A stretch of 32,113 nt of DNA from Bacteroidota bacterium (GCA_030698405.1 JAUYMU010000111.1:1-32113); one strand, 5' to 3'. Numbered from the stretch's first letter, positions 24,382 to 31,992 are shown. Notes: a model not told the origin generated them from the sequence alone. Program-made: numbers and translations.

Positions 24382-25575
24382 TTATTTCAAGGTTGCCAGC
24401 GTGTCTTTGATGCGGGTCAGCGATTTGATAAGGTCAGCTTCCGAGGCGGCATACGAAATGCGGATACATTCAGGAGCGCCAAAAGCTTCGCCCGAAACCA
24501 CGCCAGTAAAGGCGTTCGACAGAATGAACAAGCCCATGTCGTCGGCATTGTTGATGGTCAGTGTACCATCCGATTTTCCAAAGAAAGACGAAATATCAGG
24601 AAACACGTAAAATGCGCCATCGGGTTTGCTGGTTTTTACTCCCGGAATCTCAGCCAACATCGACAATACCAAATTACGGCGTTTTTCGAATTGCTCCACC
24701 ATCGCTTTTACGGTGTCGAGCGGTGCGTTCAACGCAGTTACCGAGGCAATTTGAGAAACAGAACATGGTCCGGAAGTATATTGTCCCTGCAACTTGTTAC
24801 ACGCTTTGGCCAGCCAGAGCGGGGCAGCAATGTAACCAATGCGGTAACCGGTCATGGCAAACGCTTTCGAAACGCCATTCACCACCACTACCCTATCTTT
24901 TATTTCAGGAAATTGCGCGATACTTTCGTGTTTGATTCCATAAACAATGTGCTCGTAAATTTCGTCGGAAATCACGATGATGTTCGGGTGTTTGGCAAAA
25001 ATATCAGCGAATGCTTTCAGTTCAGCTTTGGTATAAACGCTTCCGGTTGGATTGCTCGGACTGCTAAACAGAAACGCACGGGTTTTTGGAGTGATGGCAG
25101 CTTCCAATTGTGCAGGTGTGATTTTGAAATCACTGTCAACAGTTGTTGGAATGATCACGTTCACGCCTTCGTTCAGTTTCACCAACTCAATGTAAGTCAC
25201 CCAGTATGGAGCCGGAATAATCACTTCGTCGCCTTTGTTGATCAACGCCTGTAAAAGATTTGCAATCGAATGTTTGGCGCCGTTCGATACAATAACCTGA
25301 TTGGTAGTATAGTCCAGATCATTGTCGCGCTTTAATTTATCGACAATCGCTTTCAACAATGAAGGATATCCGGGAACCGGAGAATAAGTCGAATAATTGT
25401 CATCAATTGCTTTTTTCGCAGCTTCCTTGATGAAATCGGGGGTGTTAAAATCAGGTTCTCCAACGCCCAAACTGATGACATCGATACCTTTTTCTTTTAA
25501 TTCGCGGCTTTTCTGGGCCACAGCAAGGGTTGCCGACTCTGAAAGACACGCTACTCGGTCTGAAACTCTCTCCAT
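24382..25575 (-). CDS. aspC: pyridoxal-phosphate aspartate aminotransferase family protein
   Basis: A 397-residue class I/II aminotransferase of the subgroup I-gamma (Thermus-like) AspC type. It shows LGVGEPDFNTPDF, the cofactor-phosphate region SNGAKHSIANLLQAL, NPTG with Asn175, Asp204 in VISDEIYEH, and Schiff-base Lys237 in NGVSKAFAMTGYRIGY (Arg245 nearby). The C-terminal GEAFGAPECIRISYA contains the carboxylate-binding Arg. It transfers an amino group between aspartate and 2-oxoglutarate, or related substrates; aspartate versus prephenate/other preference cannot be read by eye. It lies downstream of the alpha/beta hydrolase on the same strand, 110 nt apart, and ends at a clear terminator. 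Confidence 0.92.
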   Translation of the reverse strand: MERVSDRVACLSESATLAVAQKSRELKEKGIDVISLGVGEPDFNTPDFIKEAAKKAIDDNYSTYSPVPGYPSLLKAIVDKLKRDNDLDYTTNQVIVSNGAKHSIANLLQALINKGDEVIIPAPYWVTYIELVKLNEGVNVIIPTTVDSDFKITPAQLEAAITPKTRAFLFSSPSNPTGSVYTKAELKAFADIFAKHPNIIVISDEIYEHIVYGIKHESIAQFPEIKDRVVVVNGVSKAFAMTGYRIGYIAAPLWLAKACNKLQGQYTSGPCSVSQIASVTALNAPLDTVKAMVEQFEKRRNLVLSMLAEIPGVKTSKPDGAFYVFPDISSFFGKSDGTLTINNADDMGLFILSNAFTGVVSGEAFGAPECIRISYAASEADLIKSLTRIKDTLATLK

Positions 25576-25685
25576 AACTGTTTTTTATATGTAATTTATA
25601 ATCTAAATTTTCGTGTGCAAGATATGAAAAAAACCAATTAAAAAGACTTTCTTGTTTCAATTTGAAAATAAAACGGCACTAATAT

Positions 25686-26468
25686 TTACGATTTGTTATC
25701 ACAATCCACTTTTATCAGAAATTCCCGTACTTTTTCCTGAAATCTCAGATATGCGTCGTAATCAGAAATAATGAACATTTCTGAACCTGAGATCAGATTA
25801 TTTAGCGTCTGTGCCATTTCAAGTGGGTGGTTTAAATCGTCAGGAAAGGCGGCAATCAAAGTGGGAACCTTGATTTTTTCAATTTCTTCAGGAGCAGGAA
25901 GATCGGAAGCTGCTCCGCCACGATAAATCTGCGGATAATATAGCGCATCGAATCTCAATCGGAAATCCAAAAGGCGTTGCCTTGTTCCGGGGTGTTCATT
26001 TTCAAAAAAATCGGGCGGGTCCTGATTTAAAGTTATCAACCTTCTCAGAAAATTCGGCATTGTTGGTTGTTCTGCTTTCGAAGCGATTTTATTATACAAT
26101 GCTTTAACACCATTGCGTTTTTCCCAGGCCGGAGGAGGAGTAACCAATATCAGCGCATTAACTTTTTCAGGAAAACGGACTGCAAAATGAATGGCTGTGC
26201 CCGATCCCATCGAAGTTCCGCCAAGAATCATTGGTCCGAATTTGTGATGATTGACTAGATCTTGCAATTCATCGGTCATGCCATTCCATGAATAGTCTCC
26301 GGTAACCGATTTTCCGCAGGCATCGTATCGTATCACTGAAGCGATTTCCGATACCCGGTTAAAATCAACCATCGAATAAACGGCGTCGGATTCAACAGAA
26401 CCCAGCATTCCGTGCAGCCAGATGAATGGCTGTCCTTCGCCTTGTATGTTTATTGGAATAGTCTTCAC
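25686..26468 (-). CDS. alpha/beta-hydrolase fold protein
   Basis: A 260-residue cytosolic-looking protein with an alpha/beta-hydrolase core: oxyanion region WLHGMLGS, nucleophile elbow GGTSMGSG with Ser86, and LILVTPPPAWEKR. The usual acid is represented by FPDDLNHP. I could not find the expected C-terminal catalytic His: the segment that normally carries it reads SDYDAYLRFQ. Either His in DDLNHP serves, or the triad is incomplete. The start codon is GTG at 26468; no in-frame ATG precedes it. The substrate is unknown. It lies 54 nt after the GroES-like gene, probably in one transcript. Confidence 0.8.
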   Translation of the reverse strand: MKTIPINIQGEGQPFIWLHGMLGSVESDAVYSMVDFNRVSEIASVIRYDACGKSVTGDYSWNGMTDELQDLVNHHKFGPMILGGTSMGSGTAIHFAVRFPEKVNALILVTPPPAWEKRNGVKALYNKIASKAEQPTMPNFLRRLITLNQDPPDFFENEHPGTRQRLLDFRLRFDALYYPQIYRGGAASDLPAPEEIEKIKVPTLIAAFPDDLNHPLEMAQTLNNLISGSEMFIISDYDAYLRFQEKVREFLIKVDCDNKS

Positions 26469-26497
26469 TGATGTAAAAGTTTGTTGAATTGCTTACC

Positions 26498-26524
26498 TGA
26501 ACACTGAGACTGAGACTGCATACT
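26498..26524. repeat. CAGT microrepeat downstream of the GroES-like gene
   Basis: On the minus strand GCAGTCTCAGTCTCAGTGTT begins 3 nt after the stop of the GroES-like gene. Related CAGT clusters run through the 3' ends of rsmA (8532-8558) and the Nudix gene (12396-12462). Confidence 0.55.
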
Positions 26525-26906
26525 ACTCAAACAGTCCTTCATCGCGAATCAACATCAGGATAGAAGAATGAGGCAATATGATGTATTTCTGCTTGTTGAA
26601 TTCGATTTCCCAGCCGCTTTTGTTGAGATAGACTGCCAGGTCGCCAACTTTTGCCTGAAGCGGAACATATTTCACTTCGTCCTTTTTTTCTTTCCATGGC
26701 TCATCGGCATCGGTCATAGCCGGAATCGGGTAACCCGGACCAACATTAACGATGTATCCGCTTTGTGTTTTTTCGTTCTCCACAACCGTTGGCGGCAGGT
26801 ACAATCCCGATGCTGTTTTCCCTTTCTGATCTTTGGGGCGAATTAAAACACGGTCGCCTACCATGATGAATTTTGCCAGGTCTTGTTCTTCAATGCTGAG
26901 TATCAT
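26523..26906 (-). CDS. stand-alone GroES-like (Cpn10-fold) protein
   Basis: A 127-residue protein with the Cpn10 beginning VGDRVLIRPKDQ..GKTASGLYLPP and end VGDLAVYLNKSGWEIEFNKQKYIIL, but longer than the usual 95-100 residues of GroES. The extra length is an insertion around GPGYPIPAMTDADEPWKEKKDEVKYVP in the middle, where GroES has its roof or dome loop. No groEL is next to it, so it is probably not the primary co-chaperonin. The start is the ATG at 26906; a GTG at 26930 overlaps the promoter box and is rejected. Partner unknown. Confidence 0.85.
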   Translation of the reverse strand: MILSIEEQDLAKFIMVGDRVLIRPKDQKGKTASGLYLPPTVVENEKTQSGYIVNVGPGYPIPAMTDADEPWKEKKDEVKYVPLQAKVGDLAVYLNKSGWEIEFNKQKYIILPHSSILMLIRDEGLFE

Positions 26907-26929
26907 TTTTTCTGATTCTATGTATTTCA

Positions 26930-26937
26930 CAAAGATA
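26930..26937 (-). promoter_or_regulatory. TAnnTTTG -7 box (TATCTTTG) of the GroES-like gene
   Basis: The minus strand reads TATCTTTG at 26937-26930, giving a leader of about 18 nt to the ATG at 26906. Confidence 0.55.
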
Positions 26938-27007
26938 AAGGGTGTACGTGTACGACAAAATTGCTAAATTAATAATTTCTGTTAATTAGTTATTAAGTAT
27001 TTTTTTG

Positions 27008-27200
27008 AAATCCTGAAGGGATTTAATGTCAATAGCCCCGGATGGAGTCCGGGGTAAAATAACGTTAACGGACAACAACCCTGCAAAGGGTTGAATATAA
27101 TCGACGAACAAATTCAACCCTTTGCAGGGTTGCAAAACCTATCTTTCCCTTACCCCCTGAGTTTCACTCACGGCTATTCATATTCAACCACTTTGTGGTT
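27008..27200. repeat. five-hairpin composite intergenic element, copy 2
   Basis: Hairpins in order: AAATCC/GGATTT (27008-27024); CCCCGGA/TCCGGGG (27036-27054); a perfect 21-bp arm pair (27076-27096 with 27112-27132, 15-nt loop); TGAGT/ACTCA (27158-27170); AACCAC/GTGGTT (27186-27200). It matches copy 1 at 21009-21195 in order, spacing and several loop sequences while differing in paired bases. It occupies part of a 689-bp gap (26907-27595); the stretch 27217-27400 is AT-rich with no gene that I can see. Confidence 0.82.
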
Positions 27201-27416
27201 ATTTTGAAAAAAGGGAATTTTACCGACCTCACTTAAATATTTTTACACTTCCTGAAAAATAATTTTGACCAGAATTTTACTCTTTTTCAGGTTTAAATAT
27301 ACCCCACCGAAAAAATAAATTGATTTTTAATAAAAATATTTTCACATGTAATCAATTATATTCCAATGATATAAGAAATTAATTAAAAATATTTTGCAAT
27401 TTGTCAGTACTATGTG

Positions 27417-27448
27417 TTGCATGGTATCATAGAAAAGATATATATTTG
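27417..27448 (+). promoter_or_regulatory. promoter of the E-x-W-M repeat protein operon
   Basis: TTG (27417-27419), a 21-bp spacer, and TATATTTG (27441-27448) fit the Bacteroidota -33/-7 layout. The leader would be about 140 nt and holds TGTAACGAAA twice (27464 and 27505, 41 nt apart). An AGGAGA lies 8 nt before the ATG at 27596, an unusually good ribosome-binding site for this phylum. Confidence 0.65.
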
Positions 27449-27595
27449 CAGTACAAATAACATTGTAACGAAAGGTAAATTTTTAAAGAATGTACTATAT
27501 CAACTGTAACGAAAACAAAAATCAGGCGTCATAGAAATAGAAAACAAAAATTCAGAAACAGAAAAAACAATTTAAAACAATAGGAGAACAAAAAA

Positions 27596-28237
27596 ATGAA
27601 AACACAGAACAACACTCAGGAAACAGTTAACGAACAGGTAAAAAGAATGATTTTACGCGGAAGCGCAGTAATTGTAGGTTTGGCTTTAATCAGTCTGGCC
27701 GTAAATGCACAGGATTTATGGAACCAGCTTTCAAACAACAACTACTACGGAAAAACCGCTTTGATGATGAACAGCCAGGCTTCAGAAACTAAAAAAACCG
27801 ATGCAGTTTTTGAAGCAATCGATGCAGAAATTGCAATTAAGTTAAACCATGCAGCCGCAACTTTTGCTTTCGAAGCTGAACATGAAAATACCCTTCAGCT
27901 TGAAGCATGGATGACCGATGAAGCTCTATTCACTTCTAACTTAGATTTCAATGCCGTTGAAACAGAAGAAGAACTGACGATAGAAAACTGGATGACAGAC
28001 GCGAAAAATTTCATGATTACAATGATTTCTGAATCAGTTGAATTGGAAAAACCATTGGAAATTGAACCATGGATGGCTGTTGAAGAATATTTCAACTCGG
28101 TTGAGACGCTTACCAATACTGAATCTGCGTTGAAAATAGAAAACTGGATGCTTAACAGCCATAACTTCAACACACAAAATGAGCCGATGCAACTGGAAGC
28201 ATGGATGACTGACAGTCGTTACTGGGCATCAAATTAA
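27596..28237 (+). CDS. exported protein with five E-x-W-M repeats, function unknown
   Basis: A 213-residue protein I do not recognise. A 19-residue polar N-terminus precedes a hydrophobic segment (about 19-38, ending AVNAQ), so it is exported or membrane-anchored with cleavage after NA possible. The second half is acidic and built of five degenerate repeats around LxIExWM: Trp105, 132, 159, 184 and 203 lie in EAWMTD, ENWMTD, EPWMAV, ENWMLN and EAWMTD, with spacings of 27, 27, 25 and 19 residues; an aromatic residue follows each WM by about 5-8 positions. A PspC gene follows 51 nt downstream, suggesting an envelope-stress or membrane-associated role (inference). It has its own strong promoter and long leader. 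Confidence 0.78.
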   Translation: MKTQNNTQETVNEQVKRMILRGSAVIVGLALISLAVNAQDLWNQLSNNNYYGKTALMMNSQASETKKTDAVFEAIDAEIAIKLNHAAATFAFEAEHENTLQLEAWMTDEALFTSNLDFNAVETEEELTIENWMTDAKNFMITMISESVELEKPLEIEPWMAVEEYFNSVETLTNTESALKIENWMLNSHNFNTQNEPMQLEAWMTDSRYWASN

Positions 28238-28288
28238 CGACCTAAAAAAAAATTAATATAAATTCAGAAACAATTAAAAATCAAAGTC

Positions 28289-28504
28289 ATGAAACGATTA
28301 ACACGCTCAAACGAAAAATTAGTTGCCGGAGTTATCAGCGGAATTTCAAACTACATCAACCCGGAATGGGATCCGACATTTTTAAGAATGGCATTTGCCG
28401 TAGTTACCTTTTTCAACCCAGCATTTATTCTGATTTATTTTGGAATGGTTCTTATTATTCCGGTTGAAACGCTGAAATTGCGAAATAATGAAGCAACGTC
28501 ATAA
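28289..28504 (+). CDS. PspC-domain protein
   Basis: A 71-residue membrane protein consisting only of a PspC domain. KRLTRSNEKLVAGVISGISN is the typical opening, followed by the DPTFLRMAFAVVTFF helix and ILIYFGMVLIIP. PspC proteins sit in the inner membrane and take part in the phage-shock/envelope-stress response, usually with PspA or PspB; neither is nearby. It lies 51 nt behind the E-x-W-M repeat gene with a shared leader word (ATTCAGAAACA) before each start codon, so co-expression is likely. Confidence 0.85.
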   Translation: MKRLTRSNEKLVAGVISGISNYINPEWDPTFLRMAFAVVTFFNPAFILIYFGMVLIIPVETLKLRNNEATS

Positions 28505-28656
28505 AGCGCTGATACATCCTCCGAATTTAGTTGGTAAATATTCAAGGGGAGCAAAAATTCCGATCTACGGCATTTTGCTCCCTTTTGCCGTCCACCAGTA
28601 AATGGCCTGCATTTCTAACCTTCCCGAAACAATTGCCGGATCGGTCGATTCCATGA

Positions 28657-29247
28657 TTATTTGAGTTTATCTTTAAATACTTTTCTGAATTTTTGCAACT
28701 TGGGAACAATAACAAACTGGCAATAACCTTGTGTCGAATTATTTTCGTAATAATCCTGATGGTATTTCTCTGCAGGCCAAAATTTTTCCAATGCAGTAAT
28801 TTCCGTCACAGCCGGCTTACCAAATACATTCTCCTTGTTTAGCTCTGCTTTGTATTTTTCCGTCAGTTCTTTTTGCTGAGGCGAATGATAAAAAACCACC
28901 GAGCGGTATTGCATTCCCACATCGGCGCCCTGACGGTTCAGCGTTGTTGGATCATGAGTTTCCCAAAAAACTTCAAGCAATTCGCGAAAACTGATCACAG
29001 CCGGATCGAACGTGATTTGAATTACTTCGGCATGACCCGTTTCGCCAGTACAGATTTCCTTGTAAGTCGGATTCTTTAGTTTTCCTCCTGAATAGCCCGA
29101 TTCAACGGTTTCAACACCTTTCAGACTCTTAAAAATTGCTTCGGTACACCAAAAACATCCATTACCAAAGGTTGCAGTCTCGGTTTGTCCTGAACTTGAT
29201 ATTTGTGTCATTACTGATAATATTAAAATGAAAAGAAATTTTGTCAT
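28657..29247 (-). CDS. msrA: peptide-methionine (S)-S-oxide reductase MsrA, exported form
   Basis: A 196-residue protein with an N-terminal signal peptide (MTKFLFILILSVMTQISSSG, cleavage near SSSGQ), so it acts in the periplasm or envelope, unlike cytosolic MsrA. The catalytic motif GNGCFWCTEAIF has Cys31, the residue that attacks methionine S-sulfoxide. YSGGKLKNPTYKEICTGETGHAE, VFWETHDPTTLNRQG.DVG.QYRS and the C-terminal Cys in STQGYCQF (a recycling Cys candidate) complete the family pattern. No MsrB is fused or adjacent. It stands alone. Confidence 0.95.
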   Translation of the reverse strand: MTKFLFILILSVMTQISSSGQTETATFGNGCFWCTEAIFKSLKGVETVESGYSGGKLKNPTYKEICTGETGHAEVIQITFDPAVISFRELLEVFWETHDPTTLNRQGADVGMQYRSVVFYHSPQQKELTEKYKAELNKENVFGKPAVTEITALEKFWPAEKYHQDYYENNSTQGYCQFVIVPKLQKFRKVFKDKLK

Positions 29248-29405
29248 CGTATTTGCTTTTCACTTCAAAACAGATGGGGGCGGGAAAAGTTGAAAAAAGA
29301 AGGTCGGTTGTCAGGTTATCAAATAATCATTCAATAGTCAAGATAACTCTTTTTCCGAAACCTATTTCAACTAATTTGTATGAAGTGGATAATTGAGCAC
29401 AGTTC

Positions 29406-29924
29406 TTACTTTATCTCAAATTTTAATCTTTTCCCAAGTCCGGATTCTATAATTCTTTTAAAAGTTGATAGTTCAATATCCGACTTGTTATTTTCAAATC
29501 GCGAAATATAGAAGCGTGTCGTACCTGCTCTATGTGCTAATTCTTTTTGGGTTAATCCTGCTTTAATCCGCTCTTTACGAATAATATCACCATATCCTGA
29601 CGCTTCTAAATCTGAAGCTTGACTCAAGTCATATAAAACGTCAGGGCCTATTTCATATGGATAGTCAATCTCGTTGCCGTTATCGTCAATAAGTTTCGTT
29701 GCTAAATTATCCCACGATAAAGTCTGATTTCGCAACTTTACCTTGTGCAATTCATTTATGTCAAACAACTTACTCTCAATATCAGGATCTTTAACTTTCC
29801 AGATACTTAATATTTTCCCAAAATCAAGCAGTCGTGTCTCTCCATTATTGAAAATCACGTATATTTTGAAACCGTCTATCTTACTAATATTTAGAATCCT
29901 TGGTACTTTTATTGTTTTTCTCAT
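29406..29924 (-). CDS. DUF2442-XRE fusion, probable antitoxin/regulator
   Basis: A 172-residue two-domain protein. Residues about 6-100 look like DUF2442 (FKIYVIFNNGETRLLDFGKI, FDINELHKVKLRNQTLSW, YEIGPDVLYDLS). Residues about 113-165 are an XRE helix-turn-helix (RKERIKAGLTQKELAHRAGT, RFYISRFENNKSD). Its ATG overlaps the stop of the DUF4160 gene by four bases (29921-29924), so the pair is translationally coupled, DUF4160 first. DUF4160/DUF2442 pairs are often called candidate type II toxin-antitoxin modules; which partner is toxic is not established from this sequence. Confidence 0.82.
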   Translation of the reverse strand: MRKTIKVPRILNISKIDGFKIYVIFNNGETRLLDFGKILSIWKVKDPDIESKLFDINELHKVKLRNQTLSWDNLATKLIDDNGNEIDYPYEIGPDVLYDLSQASDLEASGYGDIIRKERIKAGLTQKELAHRAGTTRFYISRFENNKSDIELSTFKRIIESGLGKRLKFEIK

Positions 29925-30154
29925 AATCTCGGATTTAATCGTTTAAAGTTCTCTAAAAGCATCTCCTGATGCGCTCGTGCCCAGACAATCACTTTGTTTA
30001 ATTGAGGTCTCGGGAGGCTGCCAGCATAAATACTAAAATCCTGAATTACAATTAATGCTTCCTTATCCGCATATATCGCATGAAAATGTGGTGGTGGATG
30101 CTCTCTGGAATACAAGTCAATCTTAACTGTATCAATAATCTTTATAGTTGGCAT
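29921..30154 (-). CDS. DUF4160 family protein
   Basis: A 77-residue protein beginning MPTIKIIDTVKIDLYSREHP and containing PPHFHAIYADKEALIVI and WARAHQEMLLENF; the REHPPPHFHA motif is the DUF4160 hallmark. Function is unproven; it is commonly the first gene of a DUF4160-DUF2442 pair. A longer frame runs back to 30244, but the promoter boxes lie inside it, so the ATG at 30154 is used. The four-base overlap with the next gene couples the two. Confidence 0.85.
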   Translation of the reverse strand: MPTIKIIDTVKIDLYSREHPPPHFHAIYADKEALIVIQDFSIYAGSLPRPQLNKVIVWARAHQEMLLENFKRLNPRL

Positions 30155-30163
30155 TTTTATTTT

Positions 30164-30194
30164 CAAAGTTACCATATTAGGCAACAACTCCAAA
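30164..30194 (-). promoter_or_regulatory. promoter of the DUF4160 operon (TTTG, 19 bp, TAACTTTG)
   Basis: On the minus strand TTTG (30194-30191), a 19-bp spacer and TAACTTTG (30171-30164) match both Bacteroidota promoter elements at standard spacing. Initiation just after the box leaves a leader of only a few nucleotides before the ATG at 30154. Confidence 0.7.
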
Positions 30195-30267
30195 TATATT
30201 TTATTTTTTTTGAGCCCAAATTTTGCGGATAGAATTGAGGCCAAAGGTTGTACGGTTGTTGAGTTTG

Positions 30268-30327
30268 CCGAAGTATGTTTTCTGAGCCTATCGAAGCACG
30301 CACTCCGTCAGCTAACTACTGGCGGAG
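30268..30327. repeat. TTCG/GAGC-type interspersed repeat with hairpin
   Basis: GCCGAAGTATGTTTTCTGAG and CGAAGC are followed by CTCCGTCAG (30303-30311) pairing with CTGGCGGAG (30319-30327), one G-T pair, 7-nt loop. Related to the palindrome at 8322-8356. Confidence 0.5.
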
Positions 30328-30362
30328 CAGTCTACTCGATTATGGACTGGCATTTTATTCAT

Positions 30363-31328
30363 TTATTGTTTGAAATTTTTATCAATTAGAGCAAGATATG
30401 AATAGTCTCTAGAAAGAATTTCTGAATTATCATAGCCTTGAAATGATGAATGTACAGCATTAAGCAATGAAAATATATTACCCTGGCTAAATCCAATCGC
30501 TGCACCTGTTAAGCCGAATATAGTTCCGAAAGTAATTTGACCAAGGTTTGATTGGTTTAAATCACTTAATATTTTTTCTTTTTTGTCATTAATTTCAGCG
30601 ACTTTGAGCAATTGAAATTCTTTTTGAATTTTATTCTTTTTGAATGAGGCAATCGTTAATGCACTTTGCTCTATTAAAATTCTAAAAGACTTTAGCTCTT
30701 CATGATACTTATCCTTAAATATTCGAAGTTTTGTTAAGTCTGGGTCTATTGGATAGGGAATTAAATCATCGAGGATATTCTGTCTCAAAGAGTTTCTTCT
30801 GAGGTCTGCGCCATTCTGATTTATGCTTAAGTCAAGATTTTTAAAATTGTCTGTTGCAGGAGTGAAGTTCCCCAATTTACCAATAACAGTTGCTAAATAC
30901 AACATTATTAATCTCGCTGTTTTACTTTCGACATAATACCATGGCCATTCGACAGGTAATCGCACTGCTATTTCCATCGTAACAAGTTTATCCAAAATTT
31001 CTTCTCCGAATTTTTGAACATGAATCCTAGACATTTTGCTTTTTTTAAAATCTTCTTGTTTTTTATGTAAATTAAATTCTGGTTGGTATATTAATTTTAA
31101 AAAGCCTTTGTCAAATTTCTTCACTCTCCAAGTGTACTCAAAGGGGAAAACTTGTTCAATTAAATCCGTTTGAAGTAAATCTCTTGTTTTTTTATTGTAT
31201 TGATTTGGATTTTCGGCAAAATCAGGTGGAACAATAATCCCAACATTATCCCAGTATAACAAACTTTTAATTGTCCAATTGTTCTTTGGAATATTTATGT
31301 ATGGAAAGTAAAGCAGATTATCATTCAT
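30363..31328 (-). CDS. DUF6236-like protein of unknown function
   Basis: A 321-residue protein from the ATG at 31328; a TTG five codons upstream is the alternative. The opening NLLYFPYINIPKNNWTIKSL, LLYWDNVGIIVP is what I associate with DUF6236 proteins; this is recall, not a search. The middle (about residues 90-260) is largely helical with many Lys/Glu, and a Gly-rich hydrophobic stretch (GQITFGTIFGLTGAAIGF) near residue 265 could insert in or lie on a membrane. No catalytic motif is evident. The preceding gene (31349) ends 20 nt upstream, so the two form one unit. Composition is AT-rich compared with the core genes. Confidence 0.65.
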   Translation of the reverse strand: MNDNLLYFPYINIPKNNWTIKSLLYWDNVGIIVPPDFAENPNQYNKKTRDLLQTDLIEQVFPFEYTWRVKKFDKGFLKLIYQPEFNLHKKQEDFKKSKMSRIHVQKFGEEILDKLVTMEIAVRLPVEWPWYYVESKTARLIMLYLATVIGKLGNFTPATDNFKNLDLSINQNGADLRRNSLRQNILDDLIPYPIDPDLTKLRIFKDKYHEELKSFRILIEQSALTIASFKKNKIQKEFQLLKVAEINDKKEKILSDLNQSNLGQITFGTIFGLTGAAIGFSQGNIFSLLNAVHSSFQGYDNSEILSRDYSYLALIDKNFKQ

Positions 31329-31348
31329 AATATTGATTTGCAATTAGA

Positions 31349-31930
31349 TTACTTTTTTATTAACTCTGGCAAACTAGTACGTGGCTCACCCGGCGCCAAT
31401 CTAATGAGTCTTTCTTTAGCTGTATATTCGTCAGGGTTAATTATCATTTTATCCGGCAGTTCGCTATTATTATCTACATAGTAAATGAAAAAATATTTTT
31501 CTTTAACCTCATAGGTCTTTCCATTTTCAAAAATGATTTTGTGTATTTTATAAAATCCCATTTTCCGTGATTCATCAGCTGTAGTCGTGTCAATGTGCTT
31601 ATTTAATTCAAGTCGGAATTGATAAAAGTCTAAAGAATACCCCGGGTTTGAAAACTCATTTATGTCAAATATGATTTTAATATATTCTTTATACATAGAA
31701 TCTAAACTTCGAAACCATTCTCTTTTCTCAAAATTGGATAAATTGGGAACATGATCTTCATCGAGTCCTTTTGTCTTTGACAATGAAAATTTGGAATTAT
31801 CTCCTGCTATGCCTTTATTGCCACATAAATTACATACAACGGGAGTCTCTTGCAACACTTGCTTTAGTTCCTCAACTCCCAGAAACATTTCAGGTGGGAC
31901 ATTTATATTAATACTATAATGTCTGTCCAT
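31349..31930 (-). CDS. hypothetical protein with a CxxC/DH pair
   Basis: A 193-residue protein I do not recognise, starting at the ATG at 31930 (MDRHYSININVPPEMF); the frame is open to a TTG at 31996. VVCNLCGNKG gives Cys33 and Cys36, and LDEDHVPNLSNF gives Asp59-His60. CxxC followed by DHxxP recalls the first half of an HNH nuclease, but the second Cys pair and the Asn/His positions are not visible, so I do not call it a nuclease. Later parts (FYKIHKIIFENGKTYEVKEK) look like beta-strands. It is the first gene of a pair with the DUF6236-like gene. Confidence 0.6.
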   Translation of the reverse strand: MDRHYSININVPPEMFLGVEELKQVLQETPVVCNLCGNKGIAGDNSKFSLSKTKGLDEDHVPNLSNFEKREWFRSLDSMYKEYIKIIFDINEFSNPGYSLDFYQFRLELNKHIDTTTADESRKMGFYKIHKIIFENGKTYEVKEKYFFIYYVDNNSELPDKMIINPDEYTAKERLIRLAPGEPRTSLPELIKK

Positions 31931-31992
31931 TTTGTAATTTTTACATAATAGTGAAAAGCTAATTTCTCTCTCTCTCTTATGTAACTTGTTTT

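Noticed and set aside
31349-31930. HNH endonuclease
   Set aside because: Only a CxxC and a DHxP-like segment are present; the second metal-binding half of the HNH fold is not visible.
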